From: Thermohahella caldifontis
Lineage (GTDB): Bacteria > Pseudomonadota > Gammaproteobacteria > Pseudomonadales > Oleiphilaceae
DNA length: 64,000 nt
Assembly (NCBI RefSeq): GCF_041153465.1
Contig: NZ_CP154858.1
Coordinates: 1,302,001 to 1,366,000 of the forward strand
Direction: 5' to 3'
The notes beneath the pieces are model-generated. The model did not search any database. It was not told the origin of the DNA and saw only the letters and a program-made list of their open reading frames with translations. Made by a program: the position numbers and the translations under genes. Positions 10,300 to 17,793 of this stretch are shown here, piece after piece. Within the stretch, counting starts at the first letter, position 1, and each line of letters begins with the position of its first letter.

Positions 10300-10322
10300 A
10301 CTGCCTCCCGGTCAGCCTGGCC

Positions 10323-11360
10323 TTAGTCTGAAAACAGGAATCCGCTGTTCTTCCGGTCCACCAGGTCCAGAGCCTTGCCACCTCCCCGCGCCACACAGGT
10401 CAACGGGTCTTCGGCAACAATGACCGGCAGTCCGGTTTCCTCACTGATCAGCTTGTCCAGACCTCGCAACAATGCACCACCACCGGTCAGGACAATACCA
10501 CGCTCGGCAATGTCAGAAGCCAGCTCGGGTGGCGACTGTTCCAGCGCACTCTTGACGGACTGGACAATCTGCGCCAGCGATTCCTGCAGCGCCTCCAGAA
10601 TCTCTTCACTGTTCAAAGTAAAGCTTCTGGGGACACCTTCTGCAAGGTTCCGGCCCCGCACATCAATTTCCCGCAGCTCGAGACCTTCATAGGCACAGCC
10701 GATCTCCTGCTTGATGCGCTCCGCCGTGGCATCACCAATCAGGCTGCCATAGTTGCGGCGAACGTAGGTAATGATGGCTTCGTCGAACTTGTCACCCCCC
10801 ACCCGAACGGAATCGGCATAGACAATTCCATTGAGCGAAATGATGGCGATTTCCGTGGTACCACCGCCAATATCCACCACCATTGAACCACTGGCTTCCT
10901 CAACCGGCAGTCCGGCACCAATGGCGGCCGCCATGGGTTCTTCGATCAGATAGACCTCCCTGGCACCGGCACCTTCGGCAGACTCGCGGATCGCCTTGCG
11001 TTCCACCTGGGTGGACTTGGAGGGAATGCAGATCAGTACCCGAGGACTCGGCGTAATGAAGCTGTTCTCGTGCACCTTGGCAATAAAATGCTGGAGCATT
11101 TTTTCAGTCACGATGAAGTCGGCAATCACACCGTCCTTCAGCGGACGGATCGCCGTAATATTGCCCGGCGTCCGACCGAGCATCCGCTTGGCCTCTGCAC
11201 CAACGGCTGCAACGCTTTTCTGGGCACCCTGATTGCGGATAGCCACCACAGAGGGTTCATTCAGCACGATGCCGCGACCGCGAACATAAATCAGGGTATT
11301 GGCCGTTCCCAGGTCGATGGACAGGTCACTGGAAAACAGACCACGAAGACGCTTGAACAT
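10323..11360 (-). CDS. mreB: Rod shape-determining protein MreB
   Basis: A 345-residue bacterial actin. Nucleotide-binding motifs are complete: SIDLGTANTLIYV (phosphate 1), VVDIGGGTTEIAIISL (phosphate 2) and IVLTGGGALLRGL (adenosine). It forms membrane-bound filaments that organise lateral peptidoglycan synthesis. It is the first gene of mreBCD-maf-rng, and its likely promoter lies in the roughly 200 bases between it and the tRNA genes; I did not find a convincing -10/-35 pair there. Length and sequence are very typical. Confidence 0.97.
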   Translation of the reverse strand: MFKRLRGLFSSDLSIDLGTANTLIYVRGRGIVLNEPSVVAIRNQGAQKSVAAVGAEAKRMLGRTPGNITAIRPLKDGVIADFIVTEKMLQHFIAKVHENSFITPSPRVLICIPSKSTQVERKAIRESAEGAGAREVYLIEEPMAAAIGAGLPVEEASGSMVVDIGGGTTEIAIISLNGIVYADSVRVGGDKFDEAIITYVRRNYGSLIGDATAERIKQEIGCAYEGLELREIDVRGRNLAEGVPRSFTLNSEEILEALQESLAQIVQSVKSALEQSPPELASDIAERGIVLTGGGALLRGLDKLISEETGLPVIVAEDPLTCVARGGGKALDLVDRKNSGFLFSD

Positions 11361-11564
11361 GGATATGTACTCTTCCCGAAGAAAAAAACAGACAGGGTGT
11401 GAAAAACTGACGCAACTTTAACAGTGCGTAGGCATGGGAGCAAGAGCTGCCTGCTTACAGCACGGCAAGCCTGGCGAATGACCGGAACAGGCCCGGAAAA
11501 GACGTTACATGGCCCGGATGCAGATATCCCGGCGGAAGCTTTTATCGGAGGTATTCAGATGAAG

Positions 11565-11641
11565 TGGCGCGCTCGGGAGGATTCGAACCTCCGACCGCCT
11601 GGTTCGTAGCCAGGTACTCTATCCAGCTGAGCTACGAGCGC
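11565..11641 (-). tRNA. tRNA-Arg (ACG), copy 2
   Basis: Read on the minus strand, a 77-base cloverleaf starts GCGCTCG and ends CGAGCGC plus G and encoded CCA. The anticodon loop CTACGAA gives anticodon ACG, read with inosine as CGN arginine codons. The D arm (GCTCAGCTGGATAGAGT) and T arm (GGAGGTTCGAATCCTCC) are intact. It is base-for-base identical to the copy at 11673-11749, from which a 31-base spacer separates it. Confidence 0.97.
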
Positions 11642-11672
11642 GCATTGTGGGCGTACTCTGCTTTATAAAAAG

Positions 11673-11749
11673 TGGCGCGCTCGGGAGGATTCGAACCTCC
11701 GACCGCCTGGTTCGTAGCCAGGTACTCTATCCAGCTGAGCTACGAGCGC
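11673..11749 (-). tRNA. tRNA-Arg (ACG), copy 1
   Basis: Same 77-base tRNA-Arg sequence as at 11565-11641, with encoded CCA and anticodon ACG. It follows tRNA-Ser by 8 bases on the minus strand, so the three tRNAs probably form one precursor. The tandem identity points to a local duplication. Confidence 0.97.
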
Positions 11750-11757
11750 GCAGTACG

Positions 11758-11847
11758 TGGCGGAGAGGGAGGGATTCGAACCCTCGATGAGATTTCTCCC
11801 ATACGCCCTTAGCAGGGGCGCGCCTTCAGCCTCTCGGCCACCTCTCC
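11758..11847 (-). tRNA. tRNA-Ser (GCT)
   Basis: A 90-base class II tRNA on the minus strand. Acceptor GGAGAGG pairs with CCTCTCC before G and encoded CCA. The anticodon loop CTGCTAA gives GCT (AGC/AGT serine codons), and a long variable arm of the serine type follows. It lies just downstream of csrA, a linkage familiar in gammaproteobacteria. Its 3' end closely matches an 18-bp fragment found at 31344-31361. Confidence 0.97.
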
Positions 11848-11886
11848 GGAAAACGCGGCGTATAATACCACATTTTCCTGAAATGC

Positions 11887-11916
11887 AAAGGGGGCCCACC
11901 GAAATACGCCCCCTTT
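11887..11916 (-). terminator. Hairpin after csrA
   Basis: An inverted repeat AAAGGGGGC / GCCCCCTTT with a 12-base loop lies 29 bases past the csrA stop. A second inverted repeat (CCGGGTAG/CTACCGGG) lies between it and csrA. On the csrA strand the stem is followed by a short, imperfect T-rich run, so it probably ends csrA transcription before the tRNA operon. Confidence 0.65.
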
Positions 11917-11944
11917 TTACCCGGTAGATTTACCTACCCGGATT

Positions 11945-12151
11945 TCAGTCGTCCTGACCGACCTCATCCTGACCAGGCTGCATCGACCGCTCACGCTGGA
12001 TGCGCTGGTAAATTTCCTCACGATGCACAGCCACTTCCTTGGGTGCGTTGACACCGATCCGCACCTGATTGCCCTTGACACCCAGCACAGTGACGGTTAC
12101 GTCGTCACCGACCATCAGCGTCTCCCCAACACGACGAGTCAAGATAAGCAT
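11945..12151 (-). CDS. csrA: Carbon storage regulator CsrA
   Basis: A 68-residue CsrA/RsmA. It is a dimeric RNA-binding protein that blocks or stabilises mRNAs by binding GGA motifs in hairpin loops. The conserved MLILTRRVGETLMVGDDV start, VKGNQVRIGVNAPKEVAVHREEIYQRI core and binding arginine (in VAVHREE) are all present; the tail after residue 57 is variable as usual. A clear AAGGAG lies 8 bases before the ATG. The gene stands alone, between avtA and the tRNA-Ser/Arg genes. Confidence 0.97.
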   Translation of the reverse strand: MLILTRRVGETLMVGDDVTVTVLGVKGNQVRIGVNAPKEVAVHREEIYQRIQRERSMQPGQDEVGQDD

Positions 12152-12334
12152 GGTATTCTCCTTTGAAATCTATTCCAGTTTCATTGATATGCACCGGAGC
12201 ACGCTGACCAGGCGAACCGGCGCTGCAGTCTTCCTGCATCTTTCATTATTGACCAAAATCCGAAAAATGACAGGGAAAACGTGCGCTCATTGTAGACCCT
12301 TTGGAACAAATGCCAATACGCAATGATCGTATTT

Positions 12335-13591
12335 TCACCGCCAGGCCTTGCGAACCTCCTCGGCAACCATGGCAAGACCGCGCTCCACCTCGTCCGGATT
12401 CTGCGAATAGGTGATCCTCAGACACTCATGCTTGTGGGACCAGTCATCGTCTTCCATTCCCGGAAAGAAGTAATGGCCCGGCACGACCAGCACCCCTCTG
12501 GCCTTGAGGCGCTCGTAAAGCACCTGGGATGACACCGGACAGCCGGGCATCCACAACCAGAGAAACATGGCGCCTTCCGGCACATGGATCCGGCACGGTG
12601 TACCCGCCAGCCCTTCGGCCAGCCATGCCCGCGCCTGTTCCGCCCGCTGACGATAGAATGGCTGAATGTGTCGGCGACACAACTCCAGCAGTCGGCCATC
12701 GCGCAACAAGGGCTCGACCATCACCGCGCCCATGGATCCCGGAGCGAGACTGAGGATACCGTTCACTTCCCCCACCGCACTCACGACCCACTCGGGCCCG
12801 ATGACAATCCCCGTGCGAACGGCGGGCATGCCGAGCTTGCTGAGAGACAGGCACAGCACCGTGTTCTCACGGTAAAGCGGTTGTGCATCCGTGAAGACCA
12901 GCCCCGGAAAGGGCAATCCGTAAGCACCGTCAATGAGCAGCGGGATGTCATGCCTTGCAGTCAGCTCCGCAAGGCGAGCCAACTCCTCATCCGTCACCAC
13001 GTTACCGGTCGGATTGGTCGGCCGGGACAGACAGACAGCGCCAATCTCGTCGGACAGTTGCAGACCGTCCACATCCAGCCGGTACTTGAAGCTCTGATCG
13101 CCGATCAGCTCAATGCGGGGCCGTCGGCTGACAAAGGTGCCATGAGCCAGCCCCGCGTCCGCATAACCGATGTACTCCGGCACCATGGGCAGCAGAATGC
13201 GCCGGGTGCGGCCATCTCCGGACGGCCCGGCAAACAAATTGAACAGAATGAAAAAAGCGGTCTGACTGCCGTTTGTCAGACAGATATTCCGGGGCGTGAC
13301 CGGCCAGCCATACGCTTCCTGAAGCATCAGGGCGAGCGCCTCGATGAAGGCCTTCTCCCCCTGGGGCGTGTCATAGATCCCCACGGCACGCCGGAACAGG
13401 CCGACATCTTCGCCAATCTCCCTCAGGCGGGCCATCAGCACCGATTCGACCTCGGGCACATAGCCGGGATTGCCTCCCCCCATCATGATCTGGCCGCCGC
13501 CCGCAAGCGCAGCCCCCAGATCCTTCATGAGCAGGCTGATCCCGGATTCGCCCGCAAACTTTTCACCAAACAACGAAAAACGATGTGTCAT
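12335..13591 (-). CDS. avtA: Valine-pyruvate aminotransferase
   Basis: A 418-residue PLP-dependent fold type I aminotransferase of the AvtA group, which interconverts alanine/pyruvate with valine/2-ketoisovalerate. It starts MTHRFSLFGEKFAGESGI, as AvtA does, and has the GGGNPGYVPEVE segment. The PLP lysine is in LSLSKLGMP, and the cofactor-contact stretch CLSRPTNPTGNVVTDEEL is present. Length equals the E. coli enzyme. Its ATG overlaps the stop of the DUF416 gene upstream (ATGA), so the two are coupled. Confidence 0.92.
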   Translation of the reverse strand: MTHRFSLFGEKFAGESGISLLMKDLGAALAGGGQIMMGGGNPGYVPEVESVLMARLREIGEDVGLFRRAVGIYDTPQGEKAFIEALALMLQEAYGWPVTPRNICLTNGSQTAFFILFNLFAGPSGDGRTRRILLPMVPEYIGYADAGLAHGTFVSRRPRIELIGDQSFKYRLDVDGLQLSDEIGAVCLSRPTNPTGNVVTDEELARLAELTARHDIPLLIDGAYGLPFPGLVFTDAQPLYRENTVLCLSLSKLGMPAVRTGIVIGPEWVVSAVGEVNGILSLAPGSMGAVMVEPLLRDGRLLELCRRHIQPFYRQRAEQARAWLAEGLAGTPCRIHVPEGAMFLWLWMPGCPVSSQVLYERLKARGVLVVPGHYFFPGMEDDDWSHKHECLRITYSQNPDEVERGLAMVAEEVRKAWR

Positions 13592-14205
13592 CTCTCCCCC
13601 TCCGGCACATCACTGATCCCCAGATTGCTGACGCCCTCCTGATTCGCCAGCGCCCGCAGGGATTCCAGCGCCTCCGGATCCGGTCCCTTCAGCGCCTGCA
13701 GCTGCCGGCATACCGCTTCCTGAAAGGCCAGCTCCACCTGCACCGCCTCGCTCTCATCCAGTGCGCGAATCAGGTCATTCTCCGGCATGTCTCCCAGTCT
13801 CAGCTCCTCGTAGCGGACGACCAGATCAAGGCTCCGGCGTGCCGCTCGCTGAGCCCGCTTGATGTGATCATTCTCGATGCTGAGCAAGGCTTCCCGGATC
13901 AGCTCACAAGCCACTCCCGCCGCCTCGGCACCAAAGCTGTCCTGCTCACCGAGCTGTTCGGCAAGCGCTTCCAGTTCAGGCAATCGTCGCATCGGTCTGA
14001 AGGGCTGGTCTGCAATCAGCCGTCTCCAGACGAGCTCCAGACTGTGCAACACGGCGTCCGCACCGGGCAACGATGCCCCGTCGGAAGTCACCAGCCGGGC
14101 GAAAACCGCAAGATTGATGCTGTTCCGCTCCGCCAGAGCGGCCAGAAACGCGGTTTCCCGCCAGCCTCTGAGGCGATCGATCTGCTTGAAATGACGCATG
14201 TTCAT
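13588..14205 (-). CDS. DUF416 (YjaG) family protein
   Basis: A 205-residue, mostly helical cytosolic protein of the DUF416/YjaG family, whose function is not established. The family pattern shows in the N-terminal LRGWRETAFLAALAERNSINLAVFA and the middle FGAEAAGVACELIREALLSIEN. It sits 3 bases after the aldolase stop and overlaps the avtA start by 4 bases, so it is in the dcd-to-avtA transcription unit. Nothing in the context says what it does. Confidence 0.85.
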   Translation of the reverse strand: MNMRHFKQIDRLRGWRETAFLAALAERNSINLAVFARLVTSDGASLPGADAVLHSLELVWRRLIADQPFRPMRRLPELEALAEQLGEQDSFGAEAAGVACELIREALLSIENDHIKRAQRAARRSLDLVVRYEELRLGDMPENDLIRALDESEAVQVELAFQEAVCRQLQALKGPDPEALESLRALANQEGVSNLGISDVPEGER

Positions 14206-14208
14206 GAT

Positions 14209-14835
14209 TCAGCCACCCCTCCCATAACGTGCCACCCGGCCACACAGACTCAACAGCCGCGTCAGCGCTTCATCTGCCGTTTCACCCCATGCCAGCACAC
14301 CGTCTTCATGCCCGCCGAGAATCAGTACGGATGACTCCGCTGCCGGCGCCAGCCGCAACACTTCCCGGAACATGTCCGGCGTACCGTAGGCGACGCCCGG
14401 GTCGGTTATCGGGTAACCCAGCCGTGCCCTGACGGACCACACCTCCGGCGCATGGACGTGCACCACACAACGGGCCGAGGGAACAGCTTCATACACGGCG
14501 GCATGGGTCAGCGTCTCTGAAGACGGCGGACGCAAACCACTGTACTGCACCCGATTCGCTTCCGGCCTGACCGCAACCACATGGCACCAGTGCTCGGATT
14601 CAAGTACCGGCACCGCACCGATCTGCGAAGCCGTAATGAAGAACCCCTCTGTCTGACCATGACGAATGCTGATATTGCCGAAACCGTCGCCACCATAGCG
14701 CCGGGGGTCCTGCCCCATCCAGCCCAGCGCCAGCATCTGACCACGCACCAGACTTGCCTCCCGCAGGCTCACTTCACATCCCCCGGGCATCCGCTCCCCC
14801 AGGCATACCGCCTCAAACCGGATGACGCCTTCCAT
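14209..14835 (-). CDS. Class II aldolase/adducin family protein
   Basis: A 208-residue zinc-dependent class II aldolase/adducin domain protein. Visible features are the GDGFGNISIR segment, a paired-histidine metal site in VVHVHAPEVW and the C-terminal GGHEDGVLAWGETADEAL, where the third metal histidine lies. Relatives include fuculose-phosphate aldolase, ribulose-phosphate epimerase and methylthioribulose-phosphate dehydratase. The sequence does not decide among them, so no substrate is assigned. Its start lies 23 bases inside the preceding MFS gene, implying coupled translation. Co-occurrence with an exporter gives no clear pathway. Confidence 0.75.
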   Translation of the reverse strand: MEGVIRFEAVCLGERMPGGCEVSLREASLVRGQMLALGWMGQDPRRYGGDGFGNISIRHGQTEGFFITASQIGAVPVLESEHWCHVVAVRPEANRVQYSGLRPPSSETLTHAAVYEAVPSARCVVHVHAPEVWSVRARLGYPITDPGVAYGTPDMFREVLRLAPAAESSVLILGGHEDGVLAWGETADEALTRLLSLCGRVARYGRGG

Positions 14836-15985
14836 CTTCCCGCCTCAATCTGCCCCATTCCCAGATGCCCAATGTCACCGCCGCCAGCACGAGAATCGTC
14901 AGGAGCACCAGCAGCATCATACGCCAACCGCTGTGTGCATACACCCAGCCGGGCGCAACACTGCCCACGGTACCGGCCACATAGTACCCCGACACGTACA
15001 CGGCCGAACTCAGTCTCGCTTCCCGGATTCGCGCGGTAAAGTCCGCCATCGCATGCGAATGCACCCAGAACATGGCGATGCACACCAAGGCGAGTGCAAG
15101 GAAGATGACCCCCAGCGACGGCACCATCAACCCTGTCAGGGCACAGCCATACACCAGCATGCCGGCGGTGTAACGCCAGCGATACAAACCCGGATACCGG
15201 ACCGATACCGGCGCAACCAGAGAAGCCACCAGCCCCAGGGCATAGCCCCCGTACATCAGTCCGATCAGCAGTTCACTGCTCCCGGGGCTGATTTCACGCA
15301 CCCGGAATGGCAGCACATTGAGCACGGCCTGAAAGCAGAAAAATGCAATCATCACGGCCATGAGAGGATAGCGCTGACGGGGCCGTGACAGCATGCGCCG
15401 GACGGACACCAGATCAAAACCGACTTCCTGCGACGCCGCCGGGCAGTGATCGTGCAGCCCCCGCGGATTGCACGCCAGCAAAACCAGCAGGGCGGCCAGC
15501 CCGACATAAAAATAACGCCAGTCCGACAGGGTAAAGGCAGCCCCCATTACCGCCCGCCCCAGAAAACCGCCCAGGATGGTCGCGGCAACAAAGGTGGCCA
15601 TCCACCCGGGCCGCAGCGCCGCAGGAGCCAGTGCGGAGACACGCGCCATGCTCACGGAAAAGAGTACGGGTAGCAGCAGCGCCTGCAGAATTCGTCCGGA
15701 AACCCAGCCGGCCCACCCCAGATCCAGGGCAAGCCAGACGCAACTCAAGGCCAGAGCCAGCCAGACAACCCGCAAGATCAGGGTCGGGGACAGTGCCCGC
15801 GTCAGACGACCGAGCACCAGCGGGGCCACCGCCAGACCCGCCAGCACGATACTGACCAGCAGGCCGGGCATTGCGGGCGAAAGGTCATAACGGGCAGCCA
15901 GCCATGGCAACAGCGGCTGAGGCGCATAAAGCGCCATGTAACCCGCGATGGCCCCCATCACCACAGACAGGGGGAACGGTTGCAT
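14813..15985 (-). CDS. MFS transporter (YnfM-like)
   Basis: A 390-residue major facilitator with about 12 hydrophobic helices. It has the inter-helix motif VAPLVLGRLTRALSPT after helix 2, a charged loop after helix 6 (CNPRGLHDHCPAASQEVG) and a short basic C-tail (EWGRLRREDGRRHPV). Family resemblance is to drug/sugar efflux MFS proteins such as YnfM; the substrate is unknown. I chose ATG 15985 (MQPFPLSVVMG), which shares bases with the dcd stop (TGATG). A start 72 bases upstream would add hydrophilic residues read inside dcd. Confidence 0.82.
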   Translation of the reverse strand: MQPFPLSVVMGAIAGYMALYAPQPLLPWLAARYDLSPAMPGLLVSIVLAGLAVAPLVLGRLTRALSPTLILRVVWLALALSCVWLALDLGWAGWVSGRILQALLLPVLFSVSMARVSALAPAALRPGWMATFVAATILGGFLGRAVMGAAFTLSDWRYFYVGLAALLVLLACNPRGLHDHCPAASQEVGFDLVSVRRMLSRPRQRYPLMAVMIAFFCFQAVLNVLPFRVREISPGSSELLIGLMYGGYALGLVASLVAPVSVRYPGLYRWRYTAGMLVYGCALTGLMVPSLGVIFLALALVCIAMFWVHSHAMADFTARIREARLSSAVYVSGYYVAGTVGSVAPGWVYAHSGWRMMLLVLLTILVLAAVTLGIWEWGRLRREDGRRHPV

Positions 15986-16551
15986 CAGGCCTTGGGCAGC
16001 GTCACGCCCCGCTGACCCATGTACTTGCCCCCGCGATCCTTGTAGCTGACCTCGCAAACCTCGTCCGATTCAAAGAAGAGCATCTGCGCCACGCCTTCGT
16101 TTGCATAAATCTTGGCGGGCAGGTTTGTGGTGTTGGAAAACTCCAGGGTCACGTGCCCTTCCCACTCGGGCTCCAACGGCGTGACATTGACGATAATGCC
16201 GCAGCGGGCATAGGTCGATTTGCCCAGACAGATGGTCAGCACGTTTCGCGGAATCCGGAAGTACTCCACGGTCCGGGCCAGCGCAAAGGAATTGGGCGGG
16301 ATGATACAGACATCCCCGACAAAATCCACGAAGCTGCGCGGATCAAAATTTTTCGGATCGACCGTCGCTGAATGCACGTTGGTGAATATCTTGAATTCAT
16401 TGCTGCAACGCACATCGTAGCCATAGCTGGACACGCCGTAGGAAATCACCCGCTCTTCACCGGCATAACGCACCTGACCGTCCTCAAACGGCTCGATCAT
16501 GCCGTGTTCGCGCGCCATGCGCCGGATCCACTTGTCGGACTTGATAGCCAT
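15985..16551 (-). CDS. dcd: dCTP deaminase
   Basis: A 188-residue dCTP deaminase, the trimeric enzyme that converts dCTP to dUTP for thymidylate synthesis. The start MAIKSDKWIRRMAREHGMIEPF and the catalytic core ALARTVEYFRIPRNVLTICLGKSTYARCGI are typical, and the catalytic glutamate lies in LEPEWEGHVTLEFSN. It starts 8 bases after the apbC stop, as in many gammaproteobacteria, and couples to the MFS gene downstream. Confidence 0.97.
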   Translation of the reverse strand: MAIKSDKWIRRMAREHGMIEPFEDGQVRYAGEERVISYGVSSYGYDVRCSNEFKIFTNVHSATVDPKNFDPRSFVDFVGDVCIIPPNSFALARTVEYFRIPRNVLTICLGKSTYARCGIIVNVTPLEPEWEGHVTLEFSNTTNLPAKIYANEGVAQMLFFESDEVCEVSYKDRGGKYMGQRGVTLPKA

Positions 16552-16559
16552 GCTTGTTC

Positions 16560-17660
16560 TTACTCCCAGGTTTTCACAATGATCTCGGGGGCAACCTGCT
16601 GCTGGTCGCGCACCAGGCGTGCCAGATTTGCCGCCGCACGACGCGCGATGTCCCGGTAAATGAGGGCCACCTCACTGTCCGGCTCGGCCGCCACCGTTGG
16701 CTTGCCGCCATCCGCCTGCTCACGGATGGTCATGTGCAACGGCAGCTGGCCCAGCAGATCGACCTGATAGGCGTCCGCAATCCGCTCACCGCCGCCTTCG
16801 CCGAACAGGGGCTCCCGATGGCCGCACTGACTGCAGATATGAATACTCATATTCTCGACCACACCCAGCACGGGGATATCCACCTTGCGGAACATTTCCA
16901 CGCCACGCTTGCAGTCCAGCAACGCAATGTCCTGCGGCGTGGTCACGACCACCGCACCGCTGACCGGAACTTTTTGCGCCAGCGTCAGCTGAATGTCTCC
17001 CGTGCCCGGCGGCATGTCCACGATCAGATAATCCACATTATCCCAGCGGGTCTGGGACAACAGCTGCATCAGGGCACCGCTGACCATCGGACCACGCCAG
17101 ACCATGGGCTGGCTTTCGTCCACCAGGAAAGCCATGGACATGACCTGAAGCCCGAGCGCCTCGACCGGCTTCATGGTATTCTCGTTGATCAGCTCGGGAC
17201 GCGTCCCGGCCAGTACTCCCAGCATCATCCCCATGCTGGGACCGTAGATGTCCGCATCCAGCACACCAACGCGCGCACCTTCGGCAGACAGGGCCAGCGC
17301 CAGGTTGGCCGCCGTGGTGGACTTGCCGACACCGCCCTTTCCGGATGCCACGGCAATCACATTCTTCACGCCCGGCAGGGGCTCGGCCTTGCCTGCCGGT
17401 TTTGCTGCCTCGACGAACCAGGTGACCTCAACCCGGGCTGACTCGATACCGTCCACGTTCAGCAGCTGATGTTCCAGCACCTGCGCCATGCCACCCGCCA
17501 GCCCCTTGGCCGGATAGGGCAACTCAATCCCGACATGTACCTTGCCGTCCTGTATATCCAGTACACGTACCCAGCCGGCATCCTGAACGCTGATCCCCCA
17601 ATAGGGATCGATATGGTTTGCCAGGACTTCTCTTACAGCCTGTTCTGATACATGCGTCAC
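16560..17660 (-). CDS. apbC: Iron-sulfur cluster carrier Mrp/ApbC
   Basis: A 366-residue P-loop ATPase that assembles and transfers [4Fe-4S] clusters. It has an N-terminal MIP18/DUF59-like domain (about residues 5-80), a deviant Walker A GKGGVGKS (residues 107-114), and the cluster-binding CxxC in HICSQCGHREPLF. The start is taken as GTG 17660 because GGAGG lies 7 bases upstream and the residues before it are not family-like; in-frame codons reach 17825 but would overrun the promoter. It is divergent from metG, the usual arrangement in this class. Confidence 0.93.
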   Translation of the reverse strand: MTHVSEQAVREVLANHIDPYWGISVQDAGWVRVLDIQDGKVHVGIELPYPAKGLAGGMAQVLEHQLLNVDGIESARVEVTWFVEAAKPAGKAEPLPGVKNVIAVASGKGGVGKSTTAANLALALSAEGARVGVLDADIYGPSMGMMLGVLAGTRPELINENTMKPVEALGLQVMSMAFLVDESQPMVWRGPMVSGALMQLLSQTRWDNVDYLIVDMPPGTGDIQLTLAQKVPVSGAVVVTTPQDIALLDCKRGVEMFRKVDIPVLGVVENMSIHICSQCGHREPLFGEGGGERIADAYQVDLLGQLPLHMTIREQADGGKPTVAAEPDSEVALIYRDIARRAAANLARLVRDQQQVAPEIIVKTWE

Positions 17661-17708
17661 GTGCTGACCTCCGGTGGCAGTATGATGAAATTCCCATATA
17701 AAGCGGGT

Positions 17709-17737
17709 ATCATAACGCCCGACCCTGACAGGGTAAA
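17709..17737 (-). promoter_or_regulatory. apbC: Sigma-70-type promoter for apbC
   Basis: On the minus strand TTTACC (17737-17732) and TATGAT (17714-17709) are 17 bases apart, about 50 bases before the GTG start of apbC. A 13-bp palindrome ACCCTG-A-CAGGGT (17723-17735) covers the -35 and spacer and could be an operator. Assignment is by pattern only. Confidence 0.55.
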
Positions 17738-17793
17738 TGTGTAATTGCACAGCCTGTCCATCCTTTCCCACAGACGAGGTTTCCGAACAGACG

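Noticed and set aside
11424..11609. A short plus-strand open frame ending in the tRNA region
   Set aside because: It runs through the complement of tRNA-Arg and has no ribosome site or family similarity.
14209..14835. Methylthioribulose-1-phosphate dehydratase (mtnB)
   Set aside because: The class II aldolase fold is clear, but the neighbouring methionine-salvage genes are absent and the sequence does not show MtnB-specific stretches. Left unassigned.
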